64,000 nt of DNA from Chitinophagaceae bacterium (GTDB taxonomy: Bacteria; Bacteroidota; Bacteroidia; Chitinophagales; Chitinophagaceae), in assembly GCA_017307735.1 (NCBI GenBank), contig JAFKGR010000018.1, forward strand, positions 62,001 through 126,000, read 5' to 3'. Positions 52,651-62,125 of this stretch are shown one piece after another (position 1 is the first letter of the stretch; every line of letters starts with the position of its first letter). Below the pieces are notes generated by a model. The model was given only the letters and a program-made list of their open reading frames with translations, was not told the DNA's origin and ran no database searches. A program made the position numbers and the translations under genes.

Positions 52651-54522
52651 TTATTTGACTATCAAAATTGGTATTCTGATCCGGTGACGGACTTTCTCTG
52701 CTGTCGATCCAAAAATTAAATCTTTAATTCCTTTGTGGCCATGTGCGCCCATCACAAGCAGATCGATATTTTCATCCTTAATGATACGCGCTATCTCTGA
52801 AGAAGGACTTCCAAATCCAAGCCGGGCTTCGGTATGAAAACCTTCGTTGGTTAATAATTCCCCATACTTGGAAAGATTTTCTTTATCCAGAATTGTTTCA
52901 TGGTCATTCGCATTTGCACTGAGATAACGGGCAACCGCACTTTCCACTACATGTATAAAAGTATATTTGGCCTTATGTCCTCCCTGCTTTAAAGCATTGC
53001 TGATGATATTCTGATCCTTTCCGCTAAAATCTATTGCAATTCCGATATGCTTATTCGGATGAGCCGCAGCAGCTACAAAAGTTTCGGCAATACCATGTGG
53101 CAAATAAACTTTCGTCTTCTCCCGGTGCGGAACCAAAGGATGGATAAAAATATAAAACAATAAAAAAGCACACGCAGCCAGAAATGGAGCCATGAAGTAA
53201 TAGACAACATTCGGAGAAATGGCACCGGAATGAAGCCATCCGACTATTTCCTGATGAATCAATTCTATGTTCAAATAAAGAATAATGGCAACACATAGCC
53301 ATGCTAAGATTCTCACCCAGACTTTGGCAACAAGTTCTCCCATCATTTTTTTACTACTGGTAAAATGTATCAGAGGAATGACAGCAAAGCCCAACTGTAA
53401 GCTCAAAATAACCTGGCTAAGAACCAGAAGTTGCCCCAATGCATCTCCACCAAAAAAAACAATAGCAAGAATGGCCGGAACAATAGCAACTACACGGGTT
53501 ATCAATCTCCTCAGCCAGGGCTGAATTCTTAAATTAATATGTCCCTCCATCACTATCTGTCCAGCCAGTGTACCCGTAACCGTAGAACTTTGTCCTGCTG
53601 CTATCAACGCAATCCCAAAAAATAAAGGAGCTGCTTTCCCGAATATTTTTTCCAGCAATACAGAAGCATCATTTAATTCAGCTATGTGAAAAAAACCCCG
53701 CGAGTAAAAAGCTGCTGCTGCCAGTATCAAAATAGCTGCATTGACAAGAAATGCCATGTTGAGCGCAAGTACCGTATCAAGCAAATTCATTTTTATCGCC
53801 TTCTTTTTCCCTTGAACCGATTGTTCAATTTTACGGGTCTGCACCAGGGAAGAATGCAAATACAAATTGTGCGGCATTACCGTTGCACCAATAATTCCGA
53901 TAGCAATGTACAATGCATTTCCTGTCAAATTTGAAGGTATAAATCCCTTTGCAACCTGGCCATAATCAGGCGACACAATCAGCATTTCAACCAAAAAGGA
54001 AAATCCAATGATAGCAACAAGAGAAATAATAAACGCTTCCATTACCCTGATTCCACGGTGGAGCAGAAACAAAAACAACACAGTATCAAAAGCAGAAATA
54101 CAAACGCCCCAGATAACAGGAAGTCCGAAAACCAGATTCAACCCGATTGCCATTCCAATGATCTCTGCCAGATCACAGGCTGCAATGGCAATTTCAGCCA
54201 AAATCCAAAGAGGAAAATTTACCCAATCAGGGTAATTGCGTTTGCTTGCCTGAGCCAAATCGAGGCCGGAAACAATCCCGAGCCTTGTACACAACGACTG
54301 TAGTAAAATTGCGATCAGGTTTGACATCAGTAAAACCCAAATCAGCTTATACCCGAATGCTGATCCGCCGGCAATATCTGTAGCCCAGTTTCCCGGGTCC
54401 ATATATCCGACACTTACCAGATAAGCCGGGCCAAGGAAGGCCAGCACTCTTCGAACTCCTTTCTTTTTATCCGGATGGACGGTACCATAAACCTCGCTTA
54501 ACGAATGACGATCCTTTTCCAA
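52651..54522 (-). CDS. mntH: NRAMP divalent metal transporter fused to a Usp domain
   Basis: Inner-membrane proton-coupled uptake of Mn2+ (possibly Fe2+). Residues 1-470 form the NRAMP core with about 11 TM segments: metal-site DPGN at 42-45 (SVGYMDPGNWATDIAGGSAF), and the TM6 site in GATVMPHNLYLHSSLVQTR with the conserved Met. Residues about 485-623 are a universal stress protein domain ending DLLVMGAHGHKGIKDLIFG followed by STAEKVRHRIRIPILIVK, with the ATP-binding G-x2-G pattern. The fusion suggests nucleotide or stress control of transport. It is divergent from the DtxR-like regulator. Confidence 0.94.
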   Translation of the reverse strand: MEKDRHSLSEVYGTVHPDKKKGVRRVLAFLGPAYLVSVGYMDPGNWATDIAGGSAFGYKLIWVLLMSNLIAILLQSLCTRLGIVSGLDLAQASKRNYPDWVNFPLWILAEIAIAACDLAEIIGMAIGLNLVFGLPVIWGVCISAFDTVLFLFLLHRGIRVMEAFIISLVAIIGFSFLVEMLIVSPDYGQVAKGFIPSNLTGNALYIAIGIIGATVMPHNLYLHSSLVQTRKIEQSVQGKKKAIKMNLLDTVLALNMAFLVNAAILILAAAAFYSRGFFHIAELNDASVLLEKIFGKAAPLFFGIALIAAGQSSTVTGTLAGQIVMEGHINLRIQPWLRRLITRVVAIVPAILAIVFFGGDALGQLLVLSQVILSLQLGFAVIPLIHFTSSKKMMGELVAKVWVRILAWLCVAIILYLNIELIHQEIVGWLHSGAISPNVVYYFMAPFLAACAFLLFYIFIHPLVPHREKTKVYLPHGIAETFVAAAAHPNKHIGIAIDFSGKDQNIISNALKQGGHKAKYTFIHVVESAVARYLSANANDHETILDKENLSKYGELLTNEGFHTEARLGFGSPSSEIARIIKDENIDLLVMGAHGHKGIKDLIFGSTAEKVRHRIRIPILIVK

Positions 54523-54552
54523 AACATTGTTTTATGAACAAATGTATTAAAT

Positions 54553-54566
54553 TAGATTATCCTAAC
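54553..54566. promoter_or_regulatory. Candidate MntR/DtxR operator (TTAGATTATCCTAA)
   Basis: TTAG and CTAA half sites with six bases between them, close to the DtxR/IdeR core TTAGGTTAGCCTAA (11 of 14 positions). It is the only such element in the 94-bp gap between the NRAMP and regulator genes, so it could repress both when metal is plentiful. Confidence 0.6.
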
Positions 54567-54616
54567 AAATATTTTTCTTTACTTTACATTTTTCATCCAC
54601 CATTTAAGCCCGGCAA

Positions 54617-55294
54617 ATGGCAAATGACAGCACACTTAAAACATCACACACGCAGGAAAATTACCTGAAAGCACTTTATCACCTGACACTGGAAAAAAAA
54701 GAAGTGACTGTAAACGATCTTGCCAAACGGCTGGATCTCAAAATGCCGAGTATCACCAGTATGATGCAAAAAATGGCGAATGAAAAACTAATCAAATATG
54801 AAAAATACAAACCCATAAAACTCACTGAAAAGGGGAAAAAAGAAGCTGCCATTATCATCAGAAAGCACCGGCTTACGGAAATGTTCCTGGTTGAAAAAAT
54901 GAATTTCGGTTGGGAAGAAGTACACGACATAGCCGAACAAATTGAACACATCCAATCTCAAAAGTTTTTTCAGAAAATGGACGATATGCTTGGACATCCA
55001 GCCCTGGATCCGCACGGATCGCCCATTCCCGATAAATATGGCAACTACAAACAACTTGATCAGAAAACGCTGGACCAGGCAGATCTGAATACAACGGTTG
55101 TTGTTATTGGCCTGACCAATTCATCAGATGACCTTCTTAGGTTTCTCAATTCTAAAGGAATCAAATTAGGTTCAGAAATGGTTATCGTTGAGAAAGAACC
55201 ATTTGACGGATCCATGAAAGTGGCCGTGGGAAAAAAAGAAATGATGCTCAGTTCAACGGTGTCAGCACAACTTTTTTTTCAGGTGAAAAAGTAA
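54617..55294 (+). CDS. mntR: Metal-dependent regulator, DtxR/MntR family
   Basis: A dimeric metal-sensing repressor of 225 residues. Winged HTH at 10-70 (QENYLKALYHLTLEKKEV, then VNDLAKRLDLKMPSITSMM), dimerisation and metal-binding domain at 70-145 (HRLTEMFLVEKMNFGWEEVH, DIAEQIEHIQSQKF, HPALDPHGSPIPDK), and a C-terminal SH3/FeoA-like domain. The H-E-x-E-H type residues for metal binding are present. Being divergent from the NRAMP transporter, it most likely controls Mn uptake; Fe cannot be excluded. Confidence 0.93.
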   Translation: MANDSTLKTSHTQENYLKALYHLTLEKKEVTVNDLAKRLDLKMPSITSMMQKMANEKLIKYEKYKPIKLTEKGKKEAAIIIRKHRLTEMFLVEKMNFGWEEVHDIAEQIEHIQSQKFFQKMDDMLGHPALDPHGSPIPDKYGNYKQLDQKTLDQADLNTTVVVIGLTNSSDDLLRFLNSKGIKLGSEMVIVEKEPFDGSMKVAVGKKEMMLSSTVSAQLFFQVKK

Positions 55295-55387
55295 CCCATA
55301 CCTAAATATTTTATAAAGAACATTTATTATTGTCACGGATGCAACTGCTTTGAGAATAATATTGTCTTTTTGCCATTGAATCATAAA

Positions 55388-56179
55388 ATGAAAAAGATGA
55401 GGTTTACAATTATAATAATGTTGTTGGTGTTTATTTCATCAGGTTGTTCTTCTTCAAAAAAAGTGAGCGGTAATCCCGATCTGCTTTTTCAAAAATGGGA
55501 TTTGGTGTGGTTAAATGGAGATTCAATTGCAATTGATTCTGAAAGGCCGGTCTATATAGAATTTGACAAAAGTGCAGAGCGTGTCAGTGGTTTCGGTGGA
55601 TGTAACAGGTTTTTCGCAAACTTTACCACACACAAAAATGAACTATCCATCAAGGCCGTTGCAAGTACAAAGATGGCGTGCATAAACAAGGAAAAGAATA
55701 AAACGGAGAATATCCTTTTTCAGAAATTGAGTAAGGTGACAAGCTATCAAATTGTAAATGATCATCTGACATTATTTGAAGATAATTCACCTGTAGCGCG
55801 CTTTTCAATAAGTTCGGTCATCCCCGGCAATCTTGCAGGATTATGGGAATTGATTTATATCAATGGAAGGCGGATTGCCTTTAACGGTCTTTATCCGGAC
55901 AAAAAGCCATCGCTTCTTTTCAAAAAAGATCAATCCTTTTTCTCAGGATTCACTTCCTGTAATCAGATCCAGGCAACTTATCAAAATAAAACAAACAGCC
56001 CGCTGTTCCTTCCGGGAGCTATGACACTTAAAGCTTGTCCCGGTGAAGGAGAAAGGGTATTTTTAAATGCCTTTAAAAAAGCAAATCATTATTCTGTCGA
56101 TGCTGACACTCTTTCATTGTATTCAGGTAAGGATATTTTGATGAAGTTTGAAAAGAAGTATCAGGAAGGTTCAGATTGA
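55388..56179 (+). CDS. Lipoprotein with two META domains
   Basis: The start is taken at ATG 55388 (MKKMRFTIIIMLLVFISSGC), which gives a lipoprotein signal with Cys at residue 20 and 263 residues in all. Two META/HslJ-type domains follow: the first around 35-140 (KWDLVWLNGDSIAIDSERPV; VSGFGGCNRFFANFTTHKNE), the second around 150-260 (GLWELIYINGRRIAFNGLYP; FFSGFTSCNQIQATYQNKT). META proteins are envelope stress-related lipoproteins with no known enzyme activity. Single gene after mntR. Confidence 0.88.
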   Translation: MKKMRFTIIIMLLVFISSGCSSSKKVSGNPDLLFQKWDLVWLNGDSIAIDSERPVYIEFDKSAERVSGFGGCNRFFANFTTHKNELSIKAVASTKMACINKEKNKTENILFQKLSKVTSYQIVNDHLTLFEDNSPVARFSISSVIPGNLAGLWELIYINGRRIAFNGLYPDKKPSLLFKKDQSFFSGFTSCNQIQATYQNKTNSPLFLPGAMTLKACPGEGERVFLNAFKKANHYSVDADTLSLYSGKDILMKFEKKYQEGSD

Positions 56180-56301
56180 TTGAAGTTTTGATGTTCCGGG
56201 CAAATGAATTTTCCACTTATGAATTCATAAACTTCCTCTTTAATCAACAAAGCCGGTTTGAAAAATGAAAACCTATATTTGTAATCATACACTGCTTTGT
56301 C

Positions 56302-56898
56302 ATGGAAAGTTACTTTACAATCAAAAACGAGGGGTTTGCCGAGCACAAAATTTTTGAGAGCAAGTTTCTTTCTTATTCTTTCCCGGTCAAAAACACAAAT
56401 GAATTCAAAGAAAAATTACAGCATCTCAAGAGATTGCATCCCAAAGCATCGCATCATTGTTATGCCTATCGTATAGGATTTGACGGAAATAATTACAGAA
56501 GTTCAGATGCAGGTGAACCATCGGGCACTGCCGGCAGGCCGATTCTCGGGCAAATCGATTCCAGAAAACTAACAAATACGTTGATTGTCGTTGTAAGGTA
56601 TTTCGGAGGAATCCTGTTAGGAGTTCCGAGGCTGACCAATGCCTACAAAACAGCCGCATCTCTGGTATTGCAATGCACCCCCATCATTGAAAAAAATATT
56701 TTACAAACCATTTCTATCGAATGCCCCTATCCTGAATTACACCCGGTATTGCACATTTTAAGACAGAATGAAGCATCTGTTTACACGCAGGATATTCAAT
56801 TATTCTGTCATCTGCAGGTTGGCGTCCCGGTTGGTGAAACCTCACAAATCATTTCGGCACTCCGACAAATTCCACAGGTAATAGTCAACACGATGTAA
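56302..56898 (+). CDS. YigZ/IMPACT family protein
   Basis: The 198-residue protein has the IMPACT N-terminal domain: HKIFESKFLSYSFPVKN, HHCYAYRIGFDGNNYRSSD and AGEPSGTAGRPILGQID, which is the diagnostic segment, then VVVRYFGGILLGVPRLTNAY. The C-terminal domain is DUF1949-like. Its exact role is not established; relatives affect translation control and nutrient response. The frame at 56161-56346 on the other strand is a shadow. Confidence 0.93.
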   Translation: MESYFTIKNEGFAEHKIFESKFLSYSFPVKNTNEFKEKLQHLKRLHPKASHHCYAYRIGFDGNNYRSSDAGEPSGTAGRPILGQIDSRKLTNTLIVVVRYFGGILLGVPRLTNAYKTAASLVLQCTPIIEKNILQTISIECPYPELHPVLHILRQNEASVYTQDIQLFCHLQVGVPVGETSQIISALRQIPQVIVNTM

Positions 56899-56958
56899 AA
56901 GTTTAAAAAGTACAGTACATCAGTTATGAACTTCAAAGTGGAGAAATCAATACCGGAT

Positions 56959-57861
56959 TTAAACTAATTTTTTAAACTGTCCACTCACCACAAGTTCTTT
57001 TGAACCGGCGGCATATTTATAAAAACCTTCACCGGATTTTTTCCCGAGACTCCCGGCATTTACCATATTCACCAGCAAAGGACATGGTGCATATTTTGGA
57101 TTTTTAAATCCGTCATACATCACATTTAAAATAAATTCACAAACATCCAGGCCGATAAAATCGGCGAGTTGCAAAGGTCCCATCGGATGTGCCATTCCCA
57201 ATTTCATTACGGTATCAATTTCTTCCACACCGGCAACACCTTCATAAAGTGCATAAATGGCTTCATTGATCATTGGCATCAAAATCCGGTTGGCGATAAA
57301 CCCGGGATAATCATTTACCTCACAGGGTACTTTTCCCAATTGTTTTGCCAGCGCAACAATTTTTTCGGTAACCGTTTTATCCGTGTGATATCCATTAATA
57401 ATTTCTACCAGTTTCATCACAGGCACAGGATTCATAAAATGCATCCCAATAACGCTTGCAGGCCTTTTTGTAGAAGATGCAATTTTTGTAATAGAAATGG
57501 AAGATGTATTGGAAGCAAGAATTGCATGAGCAGGAGCCGCGGCATCGATGTCTGCAAAAATTTTCAGCTTGATCGTTTGGTTCTCTGTAGCGGCCTCTAT
57601 TACCAAATCTGCCTGTGCCACCAAAGATTTCAAATCACTTCCTGTGTGAATGTGAGTAAGGGTTTTTTCTTTAACACTCCCGTCAATACTTCCTTTTTTA
57701 ACTTGCCGGTCCAGATTATTTGTAATCGTTTCCAGTGCTTTTGCCAGTTGTTTTTCACTCACATCAATCAGGTTTACCGGAAATCCGTTTTGGGCAAATA
57801 CATGAGCAATTCCATTCCCCATTGTGCCGGCCCCGATCACTGATACATTTTTAATTTCCAT
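56959..57861 (-). CDS. 3-hydroxybutyryl-CoA dehydrogenase
   Basis: Oxidises 3-hydroxyacyl-CoA with NAD, or reduces acetoacetyl-CoA in butyrate-type metabolism. The 300-residue protein opens with VSVIGAGTMGNGIAHVFAQN, has the NTSSISITKIASSTKRPASV region, the catalytic His in IGMHFMNPVPVMKLVEIING and the C-terminal domain (DYPGFIANRILMPMINEAIY). Length fits the single-function enzyme. No enoyl-CoA hydratase or thiolase gene is adjacent. Confidence 0.93.
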   Translation of the reverse strand: MEIKNVSVIGAGTMGNGIAHVFAQNGFPVNLIDVSEKQLAKALETITNNLDRQVKKGSIDGSVKEKTLTHIHTGSDLKSLVAQADLVIEAATENQTIKLKIFADIDAAAPAHAILASNTSSISITKIASSTKRPASVIGMHFMNPVPVMKLVEIINGYHTDKTVTEKIVALAKQLGKVPCEVNDYPGFIANRILMPMINEAIYALYEGVAGVEEIDTVMKLGMAHPMGPLQLADFIGLDVCEFILNVMYDGFKNPKYAPCPLLVNMVNAGSLGKKSGEGFYKYAAGSKELVVSGQFKKLV

Positions 57862-58135
57862 GATAATTTTCTATTTGGGGTAAAAATAATTAATTCCATT
57901 TTGTGCCGGAAAGAAACCGTTCCAATCCACCGGGCAGAAAGCAAATTTTTCATCCGGGTAATTATCAGACTCAAAAAATATTAAGGTTTGTCTAAAATTA
58001 AACACCCGTTTAGAATAACGTTGTATTACTCCACTGTTAAGATTCACCAATGATCACGATTTTCCATTCCTTCTGGTCTGGCCTTTGTAATCTGGTTAAT
58101 CAAAGTTTTTAACGTGTACTATAAAATCAAAAAAA

Positions 58136-58822
58136 ATGAAAAAGGATTATGTTTTCCGTTCAATTCAATCGAACGAATCAAAGATTAAGATTAAAGCAGT
58201 AAACCTTAACCTGATAGATTATTGGAAAAAAGGGCTGAGGTTATTGGCATTGACTTTAACTGCATTGATTGCATGCACCACAATGGCCAGGGCACAGTCC
58301 GATGAGCCGCCAGATATCACTTCGCAGTTTCAACAAGATAAAACCGAGTTGAGGCACGACAGAAAAATGGTGAGAGAAGTACGTGCAGAAAAAGAAGAAA
58401 TCAAAGAGTTGAATAATATTCCTGAAGCAGTTTCTCAAAAATTCAAGGATAATTTTTCTAAAGCACAAAACGTTGCCTGGAGCGCACCGGAAGGATTTTA
58501 CGAAGTGGATTTTACCCTGAAAAACAAACCTGAAAGTGCATACTATGACTACAATGGCCATCTGATCGGAATCGGCCACTTTCTCACTTATGGTGATTTG
58601 CCAGCTAAAGCACGTAAACGTATTGCGAGAGATTACAAAGGATACACTCCGGTGAGAACAATGTTCTACGACGATAATGAAGACAACAATATCAATATGC
58701 TTGTTTTTGAACAACCGATTGACAGAGACAGCTACATAACTGAACTCAAAAAAGGAAAAGACCATGTAGTGTTGCAAATAGATACTGACGGTGAAGTTTC
58801 CCTATTCAGCACTGTAAAATAG
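58136..58822 (+). CDS. Secreted PepSY-like protein, function unknown
   Basis: The 228-residue protein has a long N-terminal extension and a signal peptide (LRLLALTLTALIACTTMARA, cut near residue 54), then a charged helix (QQDKTELRHDRKMVREVRAE) and two weak PepSY-like/BLIP-like repeats (AVSQKFKDNFSKAQNVAWSA; YYDYNGHLIGIGHFLTYGD). Such small periplasmic proteins are frequent in Bacteroidota. The start could also be an internal Met, as the first 35 residues are unusual for a signal peptide. Confidence 0.7.
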   Translation: MKKDYVFRSIQSNESKIKIKAVNLNLIDYWKKGLRLLALTLTALIACTTMARAQSDEPPDITSQFQQDKTELRHDRKMVREVRAEKEEIKELNNIPEAVSQKFKDNFSKAQNVAWSAPEGFYEVDFTLKNKPESAYYDYNGHLIGIGHFLTYGDLPAKARKRIARDYKGYTPVRTMFYDDNEDNNINMLVFEQPIDRDSYITELKKGKDHVVLQIDTDGEVSLFSTVK

Positions 58823-58896
58823 ACTTTCTGTGAACCTATGTTCAATATTGAACTATAAGTTTCGTTACAAAACCAATTAGTCATTTTGAAAAAAAA

Positions 58897-58928
58897 TCCC
58901 GGAGCAACAGGCCCGGGACTTTTTTTAT
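58897..58928 (+). terminator. Intrinsic terminator
   Basis: TCCCGG (58897-58902) pairs with CCGGGA (58913-58918), followed by TTTTTTT on the plus strand and preceded by AAAAAA, so it may serve both the gene at 58136 and the convergent clpC. Confidence 0.75.
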
Positions 58929-58953
58929 TCATTAACCAATCAACAATTCCGAA

Positions 58954-61485
58954 TTATACTTCAGATGCTTTTTCTTTTTTGGAGGGTGTTTTAACCTGAA
59001 ACAAAAGTTTGGAATTTTCCTTGTCCAGATTTGCAATCAGCGAATTGCCACTCTTGATATTGGCATTGAGAATTTCTTCTGCCAACGGATCTTCCAGATA
59101 TTTCTGTAAGGCCCTGTGAAGCGGCCTGGCTCCAAATTGTGCATCGTATCCTTTTTCGGCAAGAAACTTCTTCGCATCTTCGGAAAGTTCAAGTTTCAAC
59201 CCCAGATTTTCCAGGCGTTTCGTAACATCCTTCATCAGGATATCGATGATAGCAAAGATATTTTCCTGCGTCAGTTGGTTGAAAATAACCACATCATCAA
59301 TCCGGTTGAGAAATTCAGGACTAAAGGTTCTCTTCAATGCCTTTTCAATAACTGCCTTTGTGTTTTCATCGGCGTTTCTTACCCTTGATGCAGTTGTAAA
59401 TCCAACTCCATCGCCAAAATCTTTCAATTGTCTTGCACCGATATTGGAGGTCATGATAATCATGGTATTCTTGAAGTCCACTTTTCTGCCCAATCCGTCT
59501 GTCAATTGCCCGTCATCCAAAACCTGCAACAAGATGTTGTAAATATCAGGATGGGCTTTTTCTATTTCATCCAACAGAATTACGGAGTAAGGTTTGCGGC
59601 GAACTTTTTCGGTTAACTGGCCACCTTCTTCATAACCCACATATCCCGGAGGTGCGCCGATCAGCCTGGAAACAGTGAACTTTTCCATGTATTCACTCAT
59701 ATCAATTCTTACCAGGGAATCCTCACTATCGAACATATATCTTGCCAGTGCCCGCGCCAATTCCGTTTTACCCACACCAGTCGGCCCAAGGAAAATAAAT
59801 GTTCCGATCGGTTTGCGCGGATCCTTCAATCCAACCCGGTTTCGCTGAATGGCTTTTACTACTTTTGAAATCGCTTCATCCTGGCCAACGACAGCGCCTT
59901 TAAGGTCTTCACCCATTCTTCTCAACTTATCCGTTTCGGCCTGTACCATACGCTTTACAGGAATTCCGGTCATCATACTTACCACTTCTGCAATGGCCTC
60001 CTCATCAATCGGGTATCTTTTGGTTTTACTTTCTTCCTCCCAATTGTTCTTGGCTGTTTCCAATTCTTCCTGCAACCTTTTTTCTGTATCGCGCAATGAA
60101 GCAGCTTCTTCAAAACGCTGGCTTTTTACAACGCGGTTCTTTTCCTGCTTGATTTCATCAATCTTTTTTTCAAGATCAATCACCTCCTTCGGAACTTTGA
60201 TATTTTTCAGATGAACCCTTGCTCCGACTTCATCCAGCACATCAATGGCTTTATCAGGAAGTAACCTGTCGGTCATGTATCTGTCGCTTAATTTAACGCA
60301 CGCATCAATAGCGCCTTCATCATAAATGACACTGTGAAAATCTTCGTACTTACTCTTGATGTTGTTCAAAATTTCAATCGTTTCATCCACTGAAGGAGGA
60401 TCCACGGTCACCTTTTGAAAACGCCTGTCCAATGCACCGTCTTTTTCAATGTACATCCTGTATTCATCCAGGGTGCTCGCACCAATACACTGCAATTCAC
60501 CTCTTGAAAGTGCAGGTTTGAAAATATTGGAAGCATCCAGTGAACCACTGGCTCCGCCCGCGCCAACAATGGTATGAATTTCATCAATGAAAAGGATAAC
60601 ATCCCTGTTCTTTTCCAATTCATTCATAATGGCCTTCATCCTTTCTTCAAACTGGCCGCGGTATTTGGTTCCTGCCACCAATGCAGCAAGATCAAGCGAC
60701 ACCACTCTTTTATCAAACAATACACGGCTCACCTTTCTTTGAACAATTCTCAGGGCCAGCCCTTCCACGATGGCTGTTTTACCAACACCCGGTTCACCAA
60801 TGAGAATCGGATTGTTCTTTTTCCGGCGACTCAGAATCTGAGACACACGTTCAATCTCAGTTTCTCTTCCCACAATGGGATCCAGGTTGCCCATTTCTGC
60901 AAGGCGGGTAATATCCCGGCCAAAATTATCGAGAACAGGTGTCTTTGATTTTCCCTGTGCACCTGACCCTTTGGAGGCTCTTTGAGAATACTTCTTTTCC
61001 TCTTCGTATTCCTCGCTTTCCTCATCCTGAAATTCTGCCTTGGTATCTGTTTTTACATAGCCAAGTTCTGTTTTAAAAATATCATAATCCACGTCAAACT
61101 GATTTAGTATTTGGGTTGCAATATTTTCCTTGTTTTTCAAAATAGAAAGCATCAGGTGTTCACTTTCTACAAGAGGGCTCTTGTAGGTTTTAGCTTCCAA
61201 TACGGTAAGCCTGATCACCTTTTCGGCCTGTTTGGTAAGTGGCAATGAGTTGATATTATTAATGTTCTTGCCGGTTTTATCTTTTACCGCCAATTCGATT
61301 TCCTTGCGCAGCTCATAGATGTCCACATTCAGGGATTTCAGAATCTTTATGGCAGTATTTTCTCCGTCTCGTATCAGACCCAAAACCAAATGTTCAGTAC
61401 CGATGAAATCATTTCCCAGCCTTAATGCCTCCTCCCTGCTGTAGGAAATAATTTCTTTTACCTGGGTTGAAAAATTATTATCCAT
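58954..61485 (-). CDS. clpC: Clp protease ATP-binding subunit ClpC
   Basis: An AAA+ unfoldase that feeds ClpP. The 843-residue protein has the Clp_N double repeat (residues 3-145), first AAA domain with LIGEPGVGKTAIVEGLA and FIDEIHTIVGAGGASG, a UVR/M-domain region (IDEIKQEKNRVVKSQRFEEA, about 430-460), second AAA domain with FLGPTGVGKTELARAL, DMSEYMEKFTVSRLIGAPPG and the C-terminal D2 small domain. The UVR region marks it as ClpC rather than ClpB or ClpA. Single gene; mcsB-like partners are not visible. Confidence 0.96.
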   Translation of the reverse strand: MDNNFSTQVKEIISYSREEALRLGNDFIGTEHLVLGLIRDGENTAIKILKSLNVDIYELRKEIELAVKDKTGKNINNINSLPLTKQAEKVIRLTVLEAKTYKSPLVESEHLMLSILKNKENIATQILNQFDVDYDIFKTELGYVKTDTKAEFQDEESEEYEEEKKYSQRASKGSGAQGKSKTPVLDNFGRDITRLAEMGNLDPIVGRETEIERVSQILSRRKKNNPILIGEPGVGKTAIVEGLALRIVQRKVSRVLFDKRVVSLDLAALVAGTKYRGQFEERMKAIMNELEKNRDVILFIDEIHTIVGAGGASGSLDASNIFKPALSRGELQCIGASTLDEYRMYIEKDGALDRRFQKVTVDPPSVDETIEILNNIKSKYEDFHSVIYDEGAIDACVKLSDRYMTDRLLPDKAIDVLDEVGARVHLKNIKVPKEVIDLEKKIDEIKQEKNRVVKSQRFEEAASLRDTEKRLQEELETAKNNWEEESKTKRYPIDEEAIAEVVSMMTGIPVKRMVQAETDKLRRMGEDLKGAVVGQDEAISKVVKAIQRNRVGLKDPRKPIGTFIFLGPTGVGKTELARALARYMFDSEDSLVRIDMSEYMEKFTVSRLIGAPPGYVGYEEGGQLTEKVRRKPYSVILLDEIEKAHPDIYNILLQVLDDGQLTDGLGRKVDFKNTMIIMTSNIGARQLKDFGDGVGFTTASRVRNADENTKAVIEKALKRTFSPEFLNRIDDVVIFNQLTQENIFAIIDILMKDVTKRLENLGLKLELSEDAKKFLAEKGYDAQFGARPLHRALQKYLEDPLAEEILNANIKSGNSLIANLDKENSKLLFQVKTPSKKEKASEV

Positions 61486-61736
61486 TTAAATATGTTTATA
61501 ATCTGCTTTACAATAATACTGAAATAAATCAATTCACTCACTTATTACAGAATACACCAACTCCGGAAAAGATAATAATAGAAGGTTAAAATCCTGAAAC
61601 AGTTTTAATATTCTTTTATTCGCACTGATTCAAAAATCAAATCAACAAAAACAATAAGAACCTCGAACTTTGTACAGATCTAAAATACTTTTTCTTTTCA
61701 ATATCTTTGATCCCGAATCCGTGTATTTTACAAACC

Positions 61737-62117
61737 ATGAGCAATCAAGAATCAAATTTCAAAATTGATACCAAAGAAAAAATGCACGTTTTAACCCCTG
61801 AAGTGCCTGTTTTGGCTGCTAATATGACAGCAGATTTAAAAAAACTGACCACCTCCTTTCTGAAACAACCCGTAAAAAATCTTGTTATCAATTTCTCAAA
61901 AATAACGTCAATTGACAATGCTTTTGGTATGGAATTGGCTAATATTCAGCAGAATTTCTATAACGAGAATGTTTCAATGGTCTTCTGTAATTTTTCAAAA
62001 GAAGTGGAAAATTCTCTGAGAGAAATGGGATTGCTTGAAAAGATGAATCATACACCCACCGAAAGTGAGGCATGGGACATCGTTCAGATGGAAGAAATAG
62101 AAAGAGAATTTTTATAA
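61737..62117 (+). CDS. STAS domain protein (anti-sigma factor antagonist-like)
   Basis: The 126-residue product (start at ATG 61737, MSNQESNFKIDTKEKMHVLT) has the STAS pattern: VLTPEVPVLAANMTADLKKL, VKNLVINFSKITSIDNAFG with the strand-loop where the phosphorylatable Ser would be (SID), and MVFCNFSKEVENSLREMG. SIDNAFG has Ser-Ile-Asp in the place of the usual Asp-Ser, so phosphorylation is uncertain. It precedes rnz by 8 bp and no anti-sigma kinase is near. Confidence 0.85.
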   Translation: MSNQESNFKIDTKEKMHVLTPEVPVLAANMTADLKKLTTSFLKQPVKNLVINFSKITSIDNAFGMELANIQQNFYNENVSMVFCNFSKEVENSLREMGLLEKMNHTPTESEAWDIVQMEEIEREFL

Positions 62118-62125
62118 GAAACATT

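Noticed and set aside
56161..56346. Minus-strand 61-codon frame between META and YigZ genes
   Set aside because: Overlaps both neighbours, has no promoter and resembles no protein family.
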